DNA of 64,000 nucleotides from Alopecurus myosuroides (taxonomy: Eukaryota > Streptophyta > Magnoliopsida > Poales > Poaceae): NCBI GenBank assembly GCA_028641055.1, contig CM054060.1:316189344-316253343 (forward strand), given 5' to 3'. The position numbers and the translations under genes were made by a program. Each line of letters begins with the position of its first letter. Positions within the stretch are counted from its first letter, which is position 1. The notes below the pieces were generated by a model that searched no databases, was not told where the DNA came from, and was given only the letters and a program-made list of their open reading frames with translations. Of the stretch, positions 24,990 to 38,523 are shown piece by piece.

Positions 24990-25969
24990 TTAACGCCTTT
25001 TAGCTAGGCATGATAATTTGAGAAGATGCTCACATAAGAAATATGAATTGAAGAAAAATAGAGCATAAACAAGAAAATGTGAGACAAATTTAAGTCTATC
25101 CCACTTCCTATGAAAAATAATCTTGTAGAAAAACAAGCCATGAAAGGACAAAGCAACAAGCATAGGAAAGCAAAACAAGTGCAACTTCAAAAATTTCAAC
25201 ATAAAGACGGGGAACCTGATATTGTTGAGATGCATAAAATTATGTTTTCCTCTCTCATAATAACTTTCAGTAGCATCACGAATAAAATTAACAATATAAC
25301 TATCGCAAGAAACATTCTTATCATGAGCCACATGCATAAAGAATTAATAATCTCCACATAAGCATAGTCATTCTTATTAATAGCAGTGGGAGAAAATTCA
25401 ACAAAATAGCTATCATTATAATTTGCATCACCATAATCATCAAATATAGGAGGCATATTATAATCATAATTAACATTCTCGTAAATAATAGGTGGACTTA
25501 AAATATCATATTCATCATTGTAATCATCATAAAGAACTCCAACATGATACACAAGTTGTATATTAGGGAGATGGTTTTGAGTAATCCCTCCATAACTATG
25601 ACAAGTTTCATAAGGATAATTGTAATCATATCCTATGTTATAGCATCTTTTATAATAGTTATCAAAGACTGGAGGCATAGTATCATCATAGGCAATATGA
25701 TAGTTATCTTCCAAAGTGCATTCAGTTGTAAACATATCATCATTTTTACTAGAAAGAGAAGTATCACGCATATAATAATTAGTAGCAAAAGGATTTTCAA
25801 ACACATCATCCACAAGCTCAGAGCTTTCTATATCATCATTCGAAGGAACATGGATTGTACTAATAGTATATAAATTATCATCATTTTCAGAATTGGTACC
25901 AAAGAGATTTTCAATATCAACAGTAGTGTGTTTCTCCCAATCATGATCACTTTCATAAATAACAGGCAT
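24990..25969 (-). pseudogene. Membrane-type element protein, frameshifted homologue of the 9972-10709 product
   Basis: The N-terminal frame (25969 to about 25340) is very acidic and rich in Tyr, Asp and Asn, with repeats of the type YDDTMPPVFD and DILSPPIIYE. At about 25340 a one-base shift moves the homologous reading to the frame 25337-24990, which carries MHVAHDKNVSCD, DATESYYERGKH, a hydrophobic stretch and HRKWDRLK. Those segments match the C-terminal half of the protein at 9972-10709 residue by residue for long runs. Restored length would be about 325 codons, longer than the 245 of the other copy because the acidic repeat region is expanded. Function unknown. The acidic repeats plus a terminal hydrophobic segment are the only visible traits. 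Confidence 0.7.
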
Positions 25970-26220
25970 AGGAAAATCATCGAGTTCGGACTCATCAAAA
26001 ACTATAATAGGAGAAACATGCTGAGGGGAGATAAGTTAACTCTCTCCTTTTACCTCTCTTCTTCTTCTTCGCCTCTATAAGAGGGAGAGGCTTGAAAGGA
26101 AGCTTCTCCACATACCCTGGTTTATTGTCAGAAACAATAGAAAAAAACCTTGGAGGATTCCTCCTCTTCATTAATAAGATGAAAACAAATATTAGCCCTG
26201 TCATATTTTGGTAAAGTCTA

Positions 26221-27189
26221 CTATTTTATAGTATTTTGTATGTAAGTATTTGTGTGGCAATTATTAACACAATAAAGATGACAACCATGCAGGACGCTAT
26301 ACATATCAAGAGCACTCATATCTACGAAAGAAGTTTTTCTTGATAACTCTTCACTCCCCAAAAATAATGTAAGTTCATCATGCTGATTAGGAGTAATCAT
26401 GTTATCACAATACAAACTTGCAGTACGCATAGGATTCGAATGGTTATTATTACAGCCTGGCCATTGAAAATTGAAATGACCCACTTTGTAGCGAAGTTCA
26501 CAAATAAAAGGATAGAGGCCACAAACTTTTTTTACCAAGATCATCTAAAGCCATGTCCCACTTTCTAGTTTTTTCATTCCTATGATGGATACAATATATA
26601 TCTTCGATTTGATTCTTTTCACAAGGTCTAAGTGCTCCACAAAAATTAACATGCTTATAAGAAATAGTACTTTTAGAAGTTTGAGCATGTTCATTGCAAT
26701 CATTAATAACAATTTCGTTTTTCATACAAGTGTCTTTAAAAGGTTCATGATATATGTCCCCATTTTATTTAGGAACATTAATATAAGAAGAAAAGGATCT
26801 ATACCAACCAACAATCATTTGAGGATCAAGACCATATTTAGCACTAAACTCTTGAAAATCAACAGTTTTAGCGAAAGACTTAATGCAATCATACTCGTAG
26901 TTTATACCTGATTCTTTACCTTTGTTGGTATTCCAACCTTCATTATTGGTTCGAATTGTTTCAATAAGATCCCATTTTACTTGAGAAAGAACCCTCTAAA
27001 CAGACATCTAGATAATCTTTGTAATGTCCTGAAAGCCTCGCATAAAAATTAGTAACAATTATTTCCTTAGGAAGCTCATGATTAGGACATTTAAGTATTA
27101 ATGTTTTCAGTATTCCCCAAGCTTGAGCAATGCTTTCTCCCCCATGAGGCCAAAAATTATAAATGTAATTCCTATCTAAATACAGTTCA
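26221..27189 (-). pseudogene. gag: Gag-like frame, C-terminal part, decayed
   Basis: From the insertion junction at 27189 the minus strand reads HELYLDRNYIYNFWPHGG, AQAWG and HELPKEIIV.NFYARL, a conserved retrotransposon gag block. A frameshift near 26975 is followed by further homologous reading (KWDLIETI, then EFSAKYGLDPQMIVGWYR), a stop near 26768, and HVNFCG with RPCEKNQIE to about 26500. A separate frame ending at 26221 has LRYKVGHFNFQWPGC and a PNQHDELT segment. At least one frameshift and several stops make it non-functional. The first part of the same gag lies at 45339-45601. Confidence 0.7.
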
Positions 27190-30100
27190 TGTAACATCCC
27201 AAGTATGAAAACACCATTATGATGTTTGCTTTTTGATTAAATTATGTTTTGCATCATGTCATCATAAGCATTGCATTTGTTTTCAATTGTTTTTCCATTT
27301 GATTTTCAAACAAAAATTCAAATCTAATTGTTCCATACTTGTTCTGTTACAATTTTCAAATGGAACTTTCAAATCAAGCCAATCTTTTGTTTCCAATAAA
27401 CTAGAAAGTTCAAACTATTTAAATTGCTTCTTTTCAATAATTTAATTAATATCAAATTCACTCAAATTCAATTAAATTACAAACAGCAACACAATTTAAA
27501 TTTTTGAAAAACAAAAGTTTGCACATTGGTGCTTTTACAATAAATAACTTATAAACATTTTTCCCTAAATTTTTCCAACCCCAAAAACCATTCTTTTCTT
27601 CCCTTTTTCTTTTCTGCAAAAAAAAAGAGAAAGAAAAAATAAAAACAGAAAACGGCTGGGGAAGGCAGACCAGGCCAGCCAACTGGGCCAGCCCAGCCCA
27701 CCTAACCCCAGCGCGCGCGCAGCAGCAGGCCCGCGGCCTTTCTTCCTCCTCCGTACGGCTGGCGTCAGCTGACGCCAGCACGCACACACACCGCACCTCC
27801 CCCTCGCCACCTGCTCCCTCTCCTCGCCCTATATCTACCACCCGAGCTCCCTAAACCCTAGCCTAGCCCTCTCCTTCCTCCCTGCCGCCCCCAGATCCCT
27901 TCCTCCTCTCTAATTTCCTTTTCCGGCGATCGTTGGGGGAAGTGGCCGATCATGGCGCCGCCGTCGACAGCAGCCTAGCGAGCGCCTCCGACAAGGCCAG
28001 GTGCACGAGCAGGACCGCCACCTCTCCCTCGACCTCATCGACAGCTGCAGCGGGTTCCAGGGGCTGCTGATTCTCGACGACGAGCCCGTCACCGCCGCAG
28101 TTGTTCTGAACCTCGCCGCTACGCCGTTGTCCCCGACCACGGCAGCCTCAACCAGCGACACCAACCACCTCCCGGTGAGACACCGCAGCGTCCCATGCCT
28201 CTCTCCAGCCTCCTCGCTTCCTGTTTCGCTGAGCGCACGACTGAAACCCACGGCAGCGTCCGCCACCGTGCCGCCATGGCCGTGGACGAGCACGATCCCG
28301 TGCGTTTTCGGGCCGTCCAAGCACACGCGCACACTCCACAACCCTCAGCACGCACGCATGCACGCCCAGCGCCGCCCGTTAGTGGTCACCGCGCGTTGCT
28401 GCACCGCCGGCGATCACCGTCCTCTTCTGCAGGTTCAGAAAGACTGAATTTTTTTGTCAGTTTCAGTTAGACAGGGCAGATCTGCCTCAAAACCACGCGC
28501 GCGCTTCCACTGTCACCAAACGCATCCATACCGTAGTGATTAGATCGAACGGCGCGCAGCGCAGCGTCGCGGGTTCGATTCCCCCGCAGCGCAGATTAAA
28601 CCCAACTTTTTGCGCGCTTTGCCACGCAGGCACGCAGGCCCCACCTGCCATTGGCAGTGGTGGCCACGCAGGCGCGCCACGCAGCGCCAGCTGGGCGCTG
28701 GCCCACAGGCCAGTGACCCAGGGGTTGATCTGCTGCATGGAAAAGGTTCCCAGGGTCCTTTCTGTAACTCCTTTTTCGCATCCAAGCCTCTGGACCAAAT
28801 CTGAATGTTTTTAAAATTGCAGAATAGCCCCCGAATTTAAAATTCAAATAACTTTTGCATTTCAAATCCAAACTTAATAAATAAAATATGTATTCTGTAC
28901 CAAATTTAATTCTCTACATGTTTAAACCACTTGTGTACTATTTTGAACATTTCAAAGGGTTTCAAAATTTTCAAATCCAAATAACTCAGTTAAATTTGGT
29001 CAAATCCATAACTAATTCAAATTTAATTCAAATGGCACATATAAAATATGTTTTCAAACTAGAAAAGTATAACCTTTTCAAATATGAATTTTATTTAATG
29101 CTTTGAACAAATAAAATTCAAATAATATTAATACTTGAATTAAATCCATTTAAATCTTGTTTAAACTTGTTTAATTCATAAGTAATTCATTTTAAATCCA
29201 TTGTCAACAAATGAAACATGTATCCCACCTAAAATTTTGTGTTCTTTCCAAATATGAATCTTGTTACCTATTTTGAACAATTAAAATTGATGAAAACAAC
29301 AAATGCTTGTGTAACTCCTTTAAGAAGCCAAATTTCATAACTTAATAAATAAAATTCCAAACTTGGTAAACAACATATCAAATTGAAGCTATTGTTGTTT
29401 CCTTTTTGTTTTCATCATACATGCATCATTCTAATCAAATTTCACATGATGGTTAATTGTAGATCATTTAATTCAACCTTAACACATGGGCCTTTCCATA
29501 TGCAATCCAAATTGCATATGAGCCCATTTAATTATGTTACCATGTCAACTAGCTTATCCTTGATGCATCAATTAAATTGTCATGCATCATCCCATGTTTG
29601 TGTATTATGCCATGTTATTGATTGTTCGTCTATCTTCGTTGTTGCTTGCTTCTTCTCGAATAGACGACAACGTTGAGACAGACGAGGTTTACGACACTAC
29701 TTTCGAGGAGTTAGCCCAGTACCAGGCTACTGAGTTTGCAGGCAAGTATTCACTCACATGAACCATTGTGTCCTTTCCACACTGGATACCGATACTTTCC
29801 GTTGTCTACTCTGCTAGCCTTAAGATTCTTTGCTTGTGTCCCGATCCTATCACATGTTATCCTTTAACCCTGATATGGCCTCACCTCCAGACCTATAACC
29901 CTGTTGCTTGTTGCCTATGTCTTACTAGTCTGCTTAGGGTTGTTGTGCTCGAGTCTGATGTCCGTTATTTCTGTTACCATATTTTATTATGTTCTATGGG
30001 CTCGATGGTTAAACAACAATCTGTTAATGCTTGGGTAATAATAATTTGATGATAAGGCACCGGCAGGAGGCCCGGCGTGGTTTTGAGGCCTGCTAGTGTC

Positions 30101-30683
30101 GACCCTAATTAGGAAAAGGGTCTTGTCTACTGATCCATGATGAGCGCACTAACCGCATGTGGGAAGCGTGTATGGGTGCCCCCTCAATTTGATTCGATTC
30201 GCATCTCGTACAAATCGCCACACTTAGTTCGGGCTTTCCATTTGATGCACGCATATGCAGGTACGAACCCGAGGCCAGGGTGGAACTTTTGTAGTCGGCA
30301 TTTAGGGCGGCGTGGTCTTCCAGTGCTATGAGGGTCCCCCTTTTCTTCGTGGGGGCTCGATTAGCCGCGCACGCACAGCACGTGGTTCTTTGGACTTGAT
30401 GCGAAGAAGAGTTGGGTTGTGTTGAGTGCCTCGCTTGGTGGGTTTGATTCCCGTCTGGCGGGATATTCTTACGTGTACGGCCAAATTGGTGCATCCCTGC
30501 AGGGTTAAATCTTCTCGAGAAGCCGTGTTGTCCGCGGTTATGGATGACTTGGTGAAAGTGCTGGCTAACAAGTACTCAGACAACTTACACCTAACTATAA
30601 TAACTTGACTAGTAATATAGATTACTCCACCATAAGAATGATGTCACCCTAATCAACAGTGTGAGTTTTCCTTGGGTTGCTTC
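27190..30683 (+). repeat. Solo LTR, left part
   Basis: 3494 bp up to the GCTTC duplication of the nested element. A promoter-like segment has CCCTATATCTACC near 27828 followed by a CT-rich, GC-rich region to about 28450. The rest (28800-29400) is AT-rich. No protein domain was recognised in any frame. Confidence 0.8.
28534..28610 (+). other. tRNA-like block with A box, B box and T-run inside the solo LTR
   Basis: TAGTGATTAGA at 28534 resembles the A box of plant tRNAs (TAGTGGTTAGA). GGTTCGATTCC at 28572-28582 matches the RNA polymerase III B-box consensus exactly and sits in a GCGGG...CCCGC stem. Five T residues at 28606-28610 could end transcription. The acceptor and anticodon stems do not fold convincingly, so I do not call it a tRNA gene. 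It could be a tRNA- or SINE-derived fossil. Confidence 0.35.
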
Positions 30684-33600
30684 TGTAACGTCCCAGTGTT
30701 TGGGAAGTTATAAGGATCTAAATATAATATGTGCATTTGCAAAGCATGCATCTAAAAGTACGGGAAATTTTGGCGCGAAAGTTTAAACAAACCAAAGTGA
30801 CCAATGTTTCACTTGACTTGATGAAATAGGACTAGATCATCTGGTCAAGAGGACAATTGGAGTGATCTTTCTAAGAAGTATCTTAAGAAAACAAATCATC
30901 TGGTTACACAAACCATAAATTGGTTGTGACCAACACTAACTCCCAACAAGTCTAACCTCAAGTCTGTAAGTGATTTGAGAGAAATCAACTAGGTATCTCG
31001 AACTCAAAGAGGGGTGAGTATCCAAAGCACAGAATTGATGATCTCACTTCTGCAAGTTAGTCATGTATAACTGTATGATCTCATCAGACCTGAAGGATGA
31101 ATCTGATCGAGGTTTCGTCGATGTTTTAGTAAAGAGAGAGAGATCGAGATTAGAAGAAGGTGGAATTTTGACATGACCTCTGGGTATTATTTGAATTTGA
31201 AACATTAGTGTTTGAATTATTTGAATTATTTGAGTTTAGGACAATTTGAATTTGAGTTTGAGTTTTAATTAAATATTGAATCAAATTAAATGGATGAGTT
31301 TATATCCTAAGTTTAAATCAATTGATCTCAATTATTATATCAAATAGGAAATACTCCTTAAATATCAACAAAAATAATAAAAGAATAAACTTTATTGATA
31401 ATCAAATAATAATACAAAGTTATTACATGATTCAACTAATAGAAAATTACATGTTGACATTTACAAAATAAAATTCCTATACTAACTCTTGATTAAAAGT
31501 CTTCAATGGATATTCTTTTGTACCTGCAAAATCAATAAGAAAAACAAAGAAAAGTAAAAAGATTAGTGGGGAATTAGTACTCTCAGCTTGGCAGTGAGAT
31601 GCACTGCTAATCGCATCATCGAGTCTAGGCTTAGACAAGTTAAGCATCTGTTCAGATCAGAACAATATCTCAGTGTAACTTCATGGGCAAGTATCAGGTA
31701 ATACAAGTGGCAAGCCAAAAATAAGTATAGCATCAGGATAAGACCAAGTGCAAACCGAGCACCATTCCCAGAAAATATCTCCTCATCCAGCACACAAGCA
31801 CACAGCACACTCACCAGCACATCTTGGTGCTGTCAAGACCTCTGATGTGGTATAAATACCACATCAGCCGTAAGAGAGGGGAGACCAAGATCATTTTCCC
31901 CTATTCACTGCTCGAGCTACACAGCTCCAGCAACACAGATAGAACCGCAAACCAAACCACCCAAATCCCTATTGGGAATTGATCAACAGGTAATACATCC
32001 AGCAAGATCACAACAAGTCCAAGCTTGGAGCTGGAGGAGCAGGCCTGGATCACAACAGCAACAAGATCACAAGCTGAGCAAGGGATATAGCTCAAGGAGA
32101 AGTAGAACAGGAAGCCAAGGTCCATCAGGAAATCACAGACACAACAGTAACACCCAAAAGGTGATATCTACACACATCCTAATAGGGGATCTTGCTAGGT
32201 TATGCACAGATAGGGGGCTGGGATTTGTTTCCCTCAGTCTAGCATAGAATTGCTATGCTAATATCATCACAGGGATTTAAACACAAGTATAATACATGTT
32301 CTTATCTTAAGATAATTGCCTCAGAACAACATCATGGGCCTAAGGGCAATTTCACAAGCATTACTTTGTTCTTATCAAATATAACAACCAAACAATTCCT
32401 AGTATAGTTGCTGGGCACCAGAACCATCAAGATTGGTACCTCAAACACAACTCACCAGGTCAAATATTCCATAGAAACATGAGAGGGGCATGGTGGCACA
32501 TCCTCTGAACCCTAGGGTTCAGAGTAGCACCCACCAGTTGGCATATAGGGATGCCCATAATTAACCAACAGCACAGAGTAGCATTTAGCTCAAGCACAGT
32601 ATCTGTTCTTAAATAAAGCTAGGGCCTCAGACTATTGCATCATTGGCTTGGGGCTAAGAGAACTAGTGCAAATATCTGTTCTTAAATTGTGAGTCTCAAA
32701 GAAGGAAATTATATCAGGTGTAGTGCTCTGTTCTTATCATTTGATACAAAGAATCAAAACATAATGGTCTTTAGCAAAGGGATTTTGAGGCAAACCAATA
32801 GCCAGGAGCACTGTGTTATGTCACACACACACCTGGTTGCTGGGCACCAGATCCAAGGATCTGATACCCCAGAACCAAGGACTCATGACATAAAAACAAT
32901 AAGTTGGAAACAATTGTTAAGGGCATATTCTCTGAAAGATATTCAGAGTAACACCTCTCAACAATTTAGCACACCCATAGAACATTAAGAATTCTATACA
33001 ACTTAATAGGAATGGTCATCAGATAGTCAGTAACAAGAGTCCATCACTGGGAGCAAACCCAAAGGGTGGCATCCCATAAGAATAGCATAGGGAGTAAATC
33101 CCAGATAAATTTCCACTACCAGCACAAGCCCATAACCTGTAACACCTCACAGTTCCTAGCAACAGAGATAACCTAATTGCATCATAAAAATTCCTTGTTC
33201 ATCACAGAACATGACATGATTTCCACATCTTTCATATCAAATAAATCATGTGGTAATTCCATGGCTACACCAGTCAAGCACTAGATCACACAGAGCATCA
33301 CAGGGAGGCACGGCATGAGCTAGCTCGATGGCTAGGCTCCAGAGCAAGGGGAGGTAGGAATCCGTGAGAGAGAGAGAGAGGTTGGAGGGCAGAGAGAGAG
33401 GAGAGAGCAACTTACAGGTGGTCACCATCGTGGTGACCACATCCGGATGGAGAGAGGAGCACGGCGGCGAGCCGCGGTTGCCCAGAAGACCGTCCCGGCG
33501 GCAGCGCATCGTCACCGCAACCATCCGCAACCACAGCCACCGTGGAGAAGCAGCAGCAGCAGCCCAGTCTCCAGGAGCCTCCATGAGTCTCATCGAGGAG

Positions 33601-36600
33601 CCAAAGTCACCGGAGTAGTGGAGGAACACCCGGGTACCGAAACCTAGGGTTAGGGTTCGAGGTTGCCACGGGAGCCACCTAGCCAGAAACTCAGATCGAG
33701 GAGGGAGGCGGAGTAGAGGGCAGGAAGAAGAAGCAGCGGCGCTTGGGCACGGTGGAGGAGATGGACTGTGAGGGGCGGAAGAAATCGTCGGAGAGGGTGG
33801 AGGCGATGGAATCGCCTCTGCGTCGCCCCGCGAGGAGAGGAGAGGGGATCGGGTTGAGGGGTGGGTGCGGATGTGGCTGGTCTGGTCCGGCCCGACCAGA
33901 CCAGTGGGTTTGACCCAACCCACTGGTGGGTTGGCCCACCAGTCAGCCTAAGGGCTAGTTGGTATTTTGACCATTCTTTTTAAAGAAAAATTGAAATAAA
34001 ATTATATCAATGAAATAAAAATCATAAAAAAAAACTAGAGAAATGAGAATTAAACAAAATCTTAAATAGATTCACCAATATGAATCCTCTAATACCCTAA
34101 TAGTTTAAAATTAAATGATATAATACCTATTTTACCTGAAACTTATAAATTTAAAATAAATTATGATAATATAAATAACACTACTAAATAATTGAAGAAT
34201 AATGTTATCCTCAAATCTTTGTTATAAATACCAACTTATAAAACTTTAATACCTTATTCTTTTATAAATTTGCTAATTCCCTGTTTCTTGATTATTCAAG
34301 AAAAATAAGAAAAACAACATAAAACAAGTTAATATAGGAATGGAAAATAATATATTATTTAAGCCTCTAAATCCAAAATTATTCAAATCAATTTAGTACT
34401 TAATGATTAAATCTTAATCATTCAAAGTGCCTTATTGCACATCATTTAATTATACTTTTTCGATGATTAAAACCTTATCCAGAGAAATGAATATAACTTC
34501 ATTTTATTATTTGAGGATTGCAATTAATAGTTTCAAAAGAGTTTAATTCATAAATGCAATTCTTACTTAATAGAAGATGATCACTGGTTACACTTAAAAC
34601 CTAGCATGTGATTTAAATGGGTACTGCAAGAAATTCCATTTTACTTAATTTCTAAACTTGCTTTTATAAGTATATTGAAAGTCTATAAATGTTTAGTATG
34701 AACCAGAGTTGGATATCACACCATTATTTTCCTTATTGGTAAAACCCACACATTTTCATACCTATAAAACCTACCATCACAAGTCATTAGCAAGTATTGT
34801 GATGATAGAGTTAGCTATATTAGTTCATCATTTCCAATTAAACTCATTGTCATTAGCTCTACACTTTTGGAATATAAAATCAAACATGTTTGTTACCTTT
34901 TCAATAATTGTTTACCATGTGCTATTGTCTTGTTTCCTAACCATGTTATAACACTTCTACTTAAACCTGATAATAAGTGTTGGTTCAATAGAAGTGAAAC
35001 ACACTTAAGCCTAAAGGAAATAACAACAACATCACCACAAGTAATGAAACAACTCTAAGTCACCTAACAATTGTGTGAATACGTTATCGTTTCAAACGTG
35101 GCTTACACTTGTAAGCTGGGGTGTTTTCCAGGGTATTTCACGATGCATCTCATTATTATGCATGTATCATGTTGCCAGTGTTTCTGTAGTCCTTACCGGG
35201 ACTATTTTGCTATCTTTCAGATGTCAGGATGTTATACGTGAACCTTGACCCCGAAGACATGGAATTTTATGGTCATTTAAATTCCAGGCAAGTTCATCAC
35301 TTGTTCATATCCTTTGCAGTACTCCATAACAAACTATTTGCAAAAACCCTATCGTATTATCACCTACTCTCAAAAGAATGCATGATCCTATTTTTATAAT
35401 AATATGACTACTTGAATGACTACCCGAGTGGTAGTGTTCTGTTTGGTGGGCGGATGGAACCATGGTAAGATGAATAGGTCAAAGGAAGGTTCCATCTGCA
35501 TGGGAACGTATTACCTAGGAATTAACAACAACTGCCGTCAGGATTCTTGCGCCGTAAATTCGCGTTGACCATGGATCTTCTATGGGGGGAGTAAGTCAGT
35601 CGTGATACTTTTCTCGTTCGCATGTCAACGGGCTGCCAGAGACGTACGCTGTACTCTCGCGTAGGTAGTGCGGGACTACATGCACATGGGTGGGATCCCT
35701 TAATTCCCACGGACTCTGCGGGTCTATGATGGTCTGCCAGGGGCGCGTAGATATCCATCGTGAGGGGTGGAATCAGGCGTTCAACCTGCTGGCAGAAATG
35801 GGTGGGCATGCGTTGTGCGGAGAAGCACGGTTTGGCTTGGACCAACAACCGGGCCCCACACCTGAGTGGGAGTGGACAGGAATGTACACCTGGTTGTGCA
35901 ACATGGTCTTGGTCGTCCATGGGTAAAGTAACGCACCTCTGCAGAGTGTAAAAGGATGTGGCATGTTACCCCTTGTTCCGGGAAGGAGCTGCGAACGCCG
36001 CAGGAAAGGCAACTCCATGAAAGTTCTAATCCTGTGAAGATCTGGCGGGCATAGTCTTCAGAATTAAAAGCAACCTCTTGAAGAAAGCTTTACAAAAACC
36101 TTGCATTAGCTTATGACTCTTTTGAGTCTAAAGTTGTAGTTAGTGCATCAAAATACCCACTATATATCATGAGCTTGCTGAGTAACGCTCGTTACTCATT
36201 CGTTCCCGTTTGACCCCCTGCTTAGAGTTGAAGCCTATGGAGTTCGTCATCGTGAAGCCATCGTTACCTCATGAAGCTAGGTGGAGTCTTGTACTACTGA
36301 GCCAGTGAAGCATCGTCATCAACAACGCTGGTGGAAGAGAAGCTATCCAGGTGTAGGTGGAGTCCATTCTTGGATTAGCTGTTACAAGCCATAGATTAGG
36401 GCTGACATCAGCCGTAGTAGATTTAGTTCTAAGCTAGAGTTCTTCTCCAGCTTGGAGCTTCGAATTGCTTCTTCTGATGTTTCAATTGCCGGAGATCTTC
36501 TTGATTCATCAAGGAGATTCTCAAGATTTTGTAATGAAGTTTGTATCCTATAGCTTTGCTTGGACCGCTGTGTTTCTGTTGTACCACTCTGAGAGATGTA

Positions 36601-36681
36601 ATATTCACGGATAAGTCCTTCTGTGAGTATTATGTCACAGACTTGCGCACTACACATGCAGTGGTGTGCTGGGTCTCCACA
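30684..36681 (+). repeat. 5' LTR (5998 bp)
   Basis: It carries the CACCTCTGCAGAGTGTAAAA block near 35935, shared with sister LTRs. The central part (about 33300-33960) is GC-rich and contains a 225-codon minus-strand frame (33923 to 33246), most likely chance coding in a GC- and CT-rich region. No protein domain recognised. Confidence 0.93.
33418..33440. other. Perfect 10-bp hairpin in the LTR GC-rich segment
   Basis: GTGGTCACCA-TCG-TGGTGACCAC. An identical copy is at 41258-41280 in the other LTR. It lies just after a GA-rich purine run (33365-33408). Role unknown. Confidence 0.8.
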
Positions 36682-36683
36682 GG

Positions 36684-36695
36684 TGGTATCAGAGC
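36684..36695 (+). promoter_or_regulatory. Primer binding site
   Basis: TGGTATCAGAGC, two bases after the 5' LTR end, complementary to initiator Met tRNA. It proves that the left copy is the 5' LTR. Confidence 0.9.
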
Positions 36696-38510
36696 GAAGC
36701 GACCTTAGGTTTAAAACCTTTTAGGAGATCTATAGGTTGGTAAAGACTATAGGAAGCCATCTTATCTAAACCACATTTCCTACAACTATGATGATCATTC
36801 ACTTGAGAATGATATAATCATACTTGTATAGAATTATTCTTACTCAACCTGAGTAAATCTACTTATCTATTATCTTTACACCTAGGTATGAATAGTTAGA
36901 AGTCTAGCATGTATTAGTGCTATTGTGAAAAGGAGAGTTTTGACATGGTCAGAGATGATTAATTCACAGTTATGATTACCCCATTCTATGAATGAATAGG
37001 ATGGAGTAGAACATCGTATAGAGTAAGCATAAGAATCAACAATAAAGAATGTTTGAGAATCATGAACTTTCATTAAGTCATGGTAACTAAGGGGTATATA
37101 CCATATCCTTAGTTATCAAGTCAAGAGGTGAATCATTATAGTATAGTACAGAATTAGGAGAAGGCATAAGCATTGACGGAAGCTACATTACTACTCCTAC
37201 GATGTGATCAACACCATGAAGGATCAATAGATGCCATGAGAAGCTTATCGCAATCAAGATAAAGTACATCAAATTACATGGTACTTAGACCATATGGAAC
37301 AAAGTTAGTAAAACAACTACTGTAGGATCATTTTGTCTTGCTTTATTCCATTGCACTAAGGCATGCAATTGGAGTAATTACCAAGTTAAAGAGTGGTTGT
37401 GTAGAATAGGATTACAAGGTACTATATACTTAATTGTAGTGTATAGCATTTGAGAGCCTTGGTACTTGAGATGTTCTACTCTAAGTACTGTTATTTCACA
37501 GGCTTTTGATGCATGAGTGAGAAATGCATTTGGGATTTACTGCTTTTTATTTGGATCTTTGATTGACTAGATCTGTCCATGAAGTTGGAACTTTATGTGC
37601 ATATGCATGTGCAAACATTGAGTTCTAGCTTGATGTTACTGGACTAGAGGGTATAGGATTAGTATGAGAGCGGTCTGAAATCTCAGCTGATTGAAGCAAC
37701 CATCAAAGCTCTAGAAGACCAGAAAGTCAAGAAGGAAGATGACAATGAAGACACTGATGGGAATGGACCACATTCCACATCCTGTTTGGAGTTGGTGAGT
37801 TACTACATCAACACATGGTGAGCTACCACAAATCATGCCAGGAAAATAACATGGGTAATTATATTTTAGAAGGAAACATGTAGAAGTTGATAAATAAACT
37901 TATAAAAGTGTCCCATAGAAGTCAAAACCCAAAGATATAGAAGGACCATAGGAAGTAACCAGGGGAATAGGTTATAATCACCTATAAGAAAGAGTTAAAA
38001 CTCGGGGAAACTCGAAGATATTCCTATTAATTAGAAGAGTCTAAGTTAGTGTACACTACTTTGTACAAGTTTCTTTGAAAATTCTTTATCTTCAGACCAT
38101 TAAACTGAACCAAATGGAGTCCAAACCATAGACAATATCCAGTATACCGGAAGAATCTTATTGGTTATTCATCACCTGGTGGATGTACCAATTGTTCTTC
38201 AGAAAGTTGTGAGAGTTAGGAAACCATACCTATTCATCGGAGAATGAAACCTGGTATCCACTATATGGTGGAAATACCACGTGTTCTTCGTGAGACTATT
38301 AGGAAGGCCTAGTAACAAGACAGAGTTGTCCTAACAACTGAAATACTATTAGATTATCATACAAGACAGTGGAAGGTGAACAATCAAGACAAGAGGATAC
38401 ACATGCCAAGGTCAACACAAGAAACAGTTGTGAAGATTCAACGGTCTACAGAAGTTCTCTCTACCTATCTTTCCGTGAGAGAGGTTGAACTTCGGGACGA
38501 AGTTCTTGTT
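36696..38510 (+). other. Non-coding interior of the 13.8-kb element
   Basis: About 1.8 kb with stops in all frames. Near 37680-37760 a short run reads LIEATIKALEDQKVKKEDDN, which may be a gag remnant. The last 40 bases read VELRDEVLVKGG, the peptide that ends pol just before the 3' LTR in Del/Tekay-type gypsy elements. This suggests descent from that clade by deletion of nearly all of gag-pol. Confidence 0.6.
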
Positions 38511-38520
38511 AAGGGGGAGA
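38511..38520 (+). promoter_or_regulatory. Polypurine tract
   Basis: AAGGGGGAGA, three bases before the 3' LTR, the expected plus-strand primer. Confidence 0.85.
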
Positions 38521-38523
38521 TAC

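Larger units (their letters stand above)
24478..27189 (-). mobile_element. Decayed Sabrina-like gypsy element, 3' piece
   Basis: On the minus strand this piece holds the end of a gag-like frame, then degenerate frames containing GHFNFQWPGC and NPPRFFSIVSD, then the membrane-type protein related to that at 9972-10709. Its gag continues, in frame, at 45339-45601 on the far side of the 18.1-kb insertion. No LTR, pol gene or primer site is visible in either piece. The end at 24478 abuts the LTR end of another element. Confidence 0.75.

Noticed and set aside
27910..28447. Frames of 143 and 148 codons on opposite strands
   Set aside because: Same GC-rich LTR promoter-like segment; no homology signal and no consistent coding strand.
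28534..28610. Calling the A/B-box block a functional tRNA gene
   Set aside because: The acceptor and anticodon stems do not pair convincingly, so it is reported only as tRNA-like.
33640..33660. Telomere-like AGGGTTAGGGTT
   Set aside because: Only about two units, and not the plant TTTAGGG array. It lies in an LTR and is repeated at 41480 for that reason alone.
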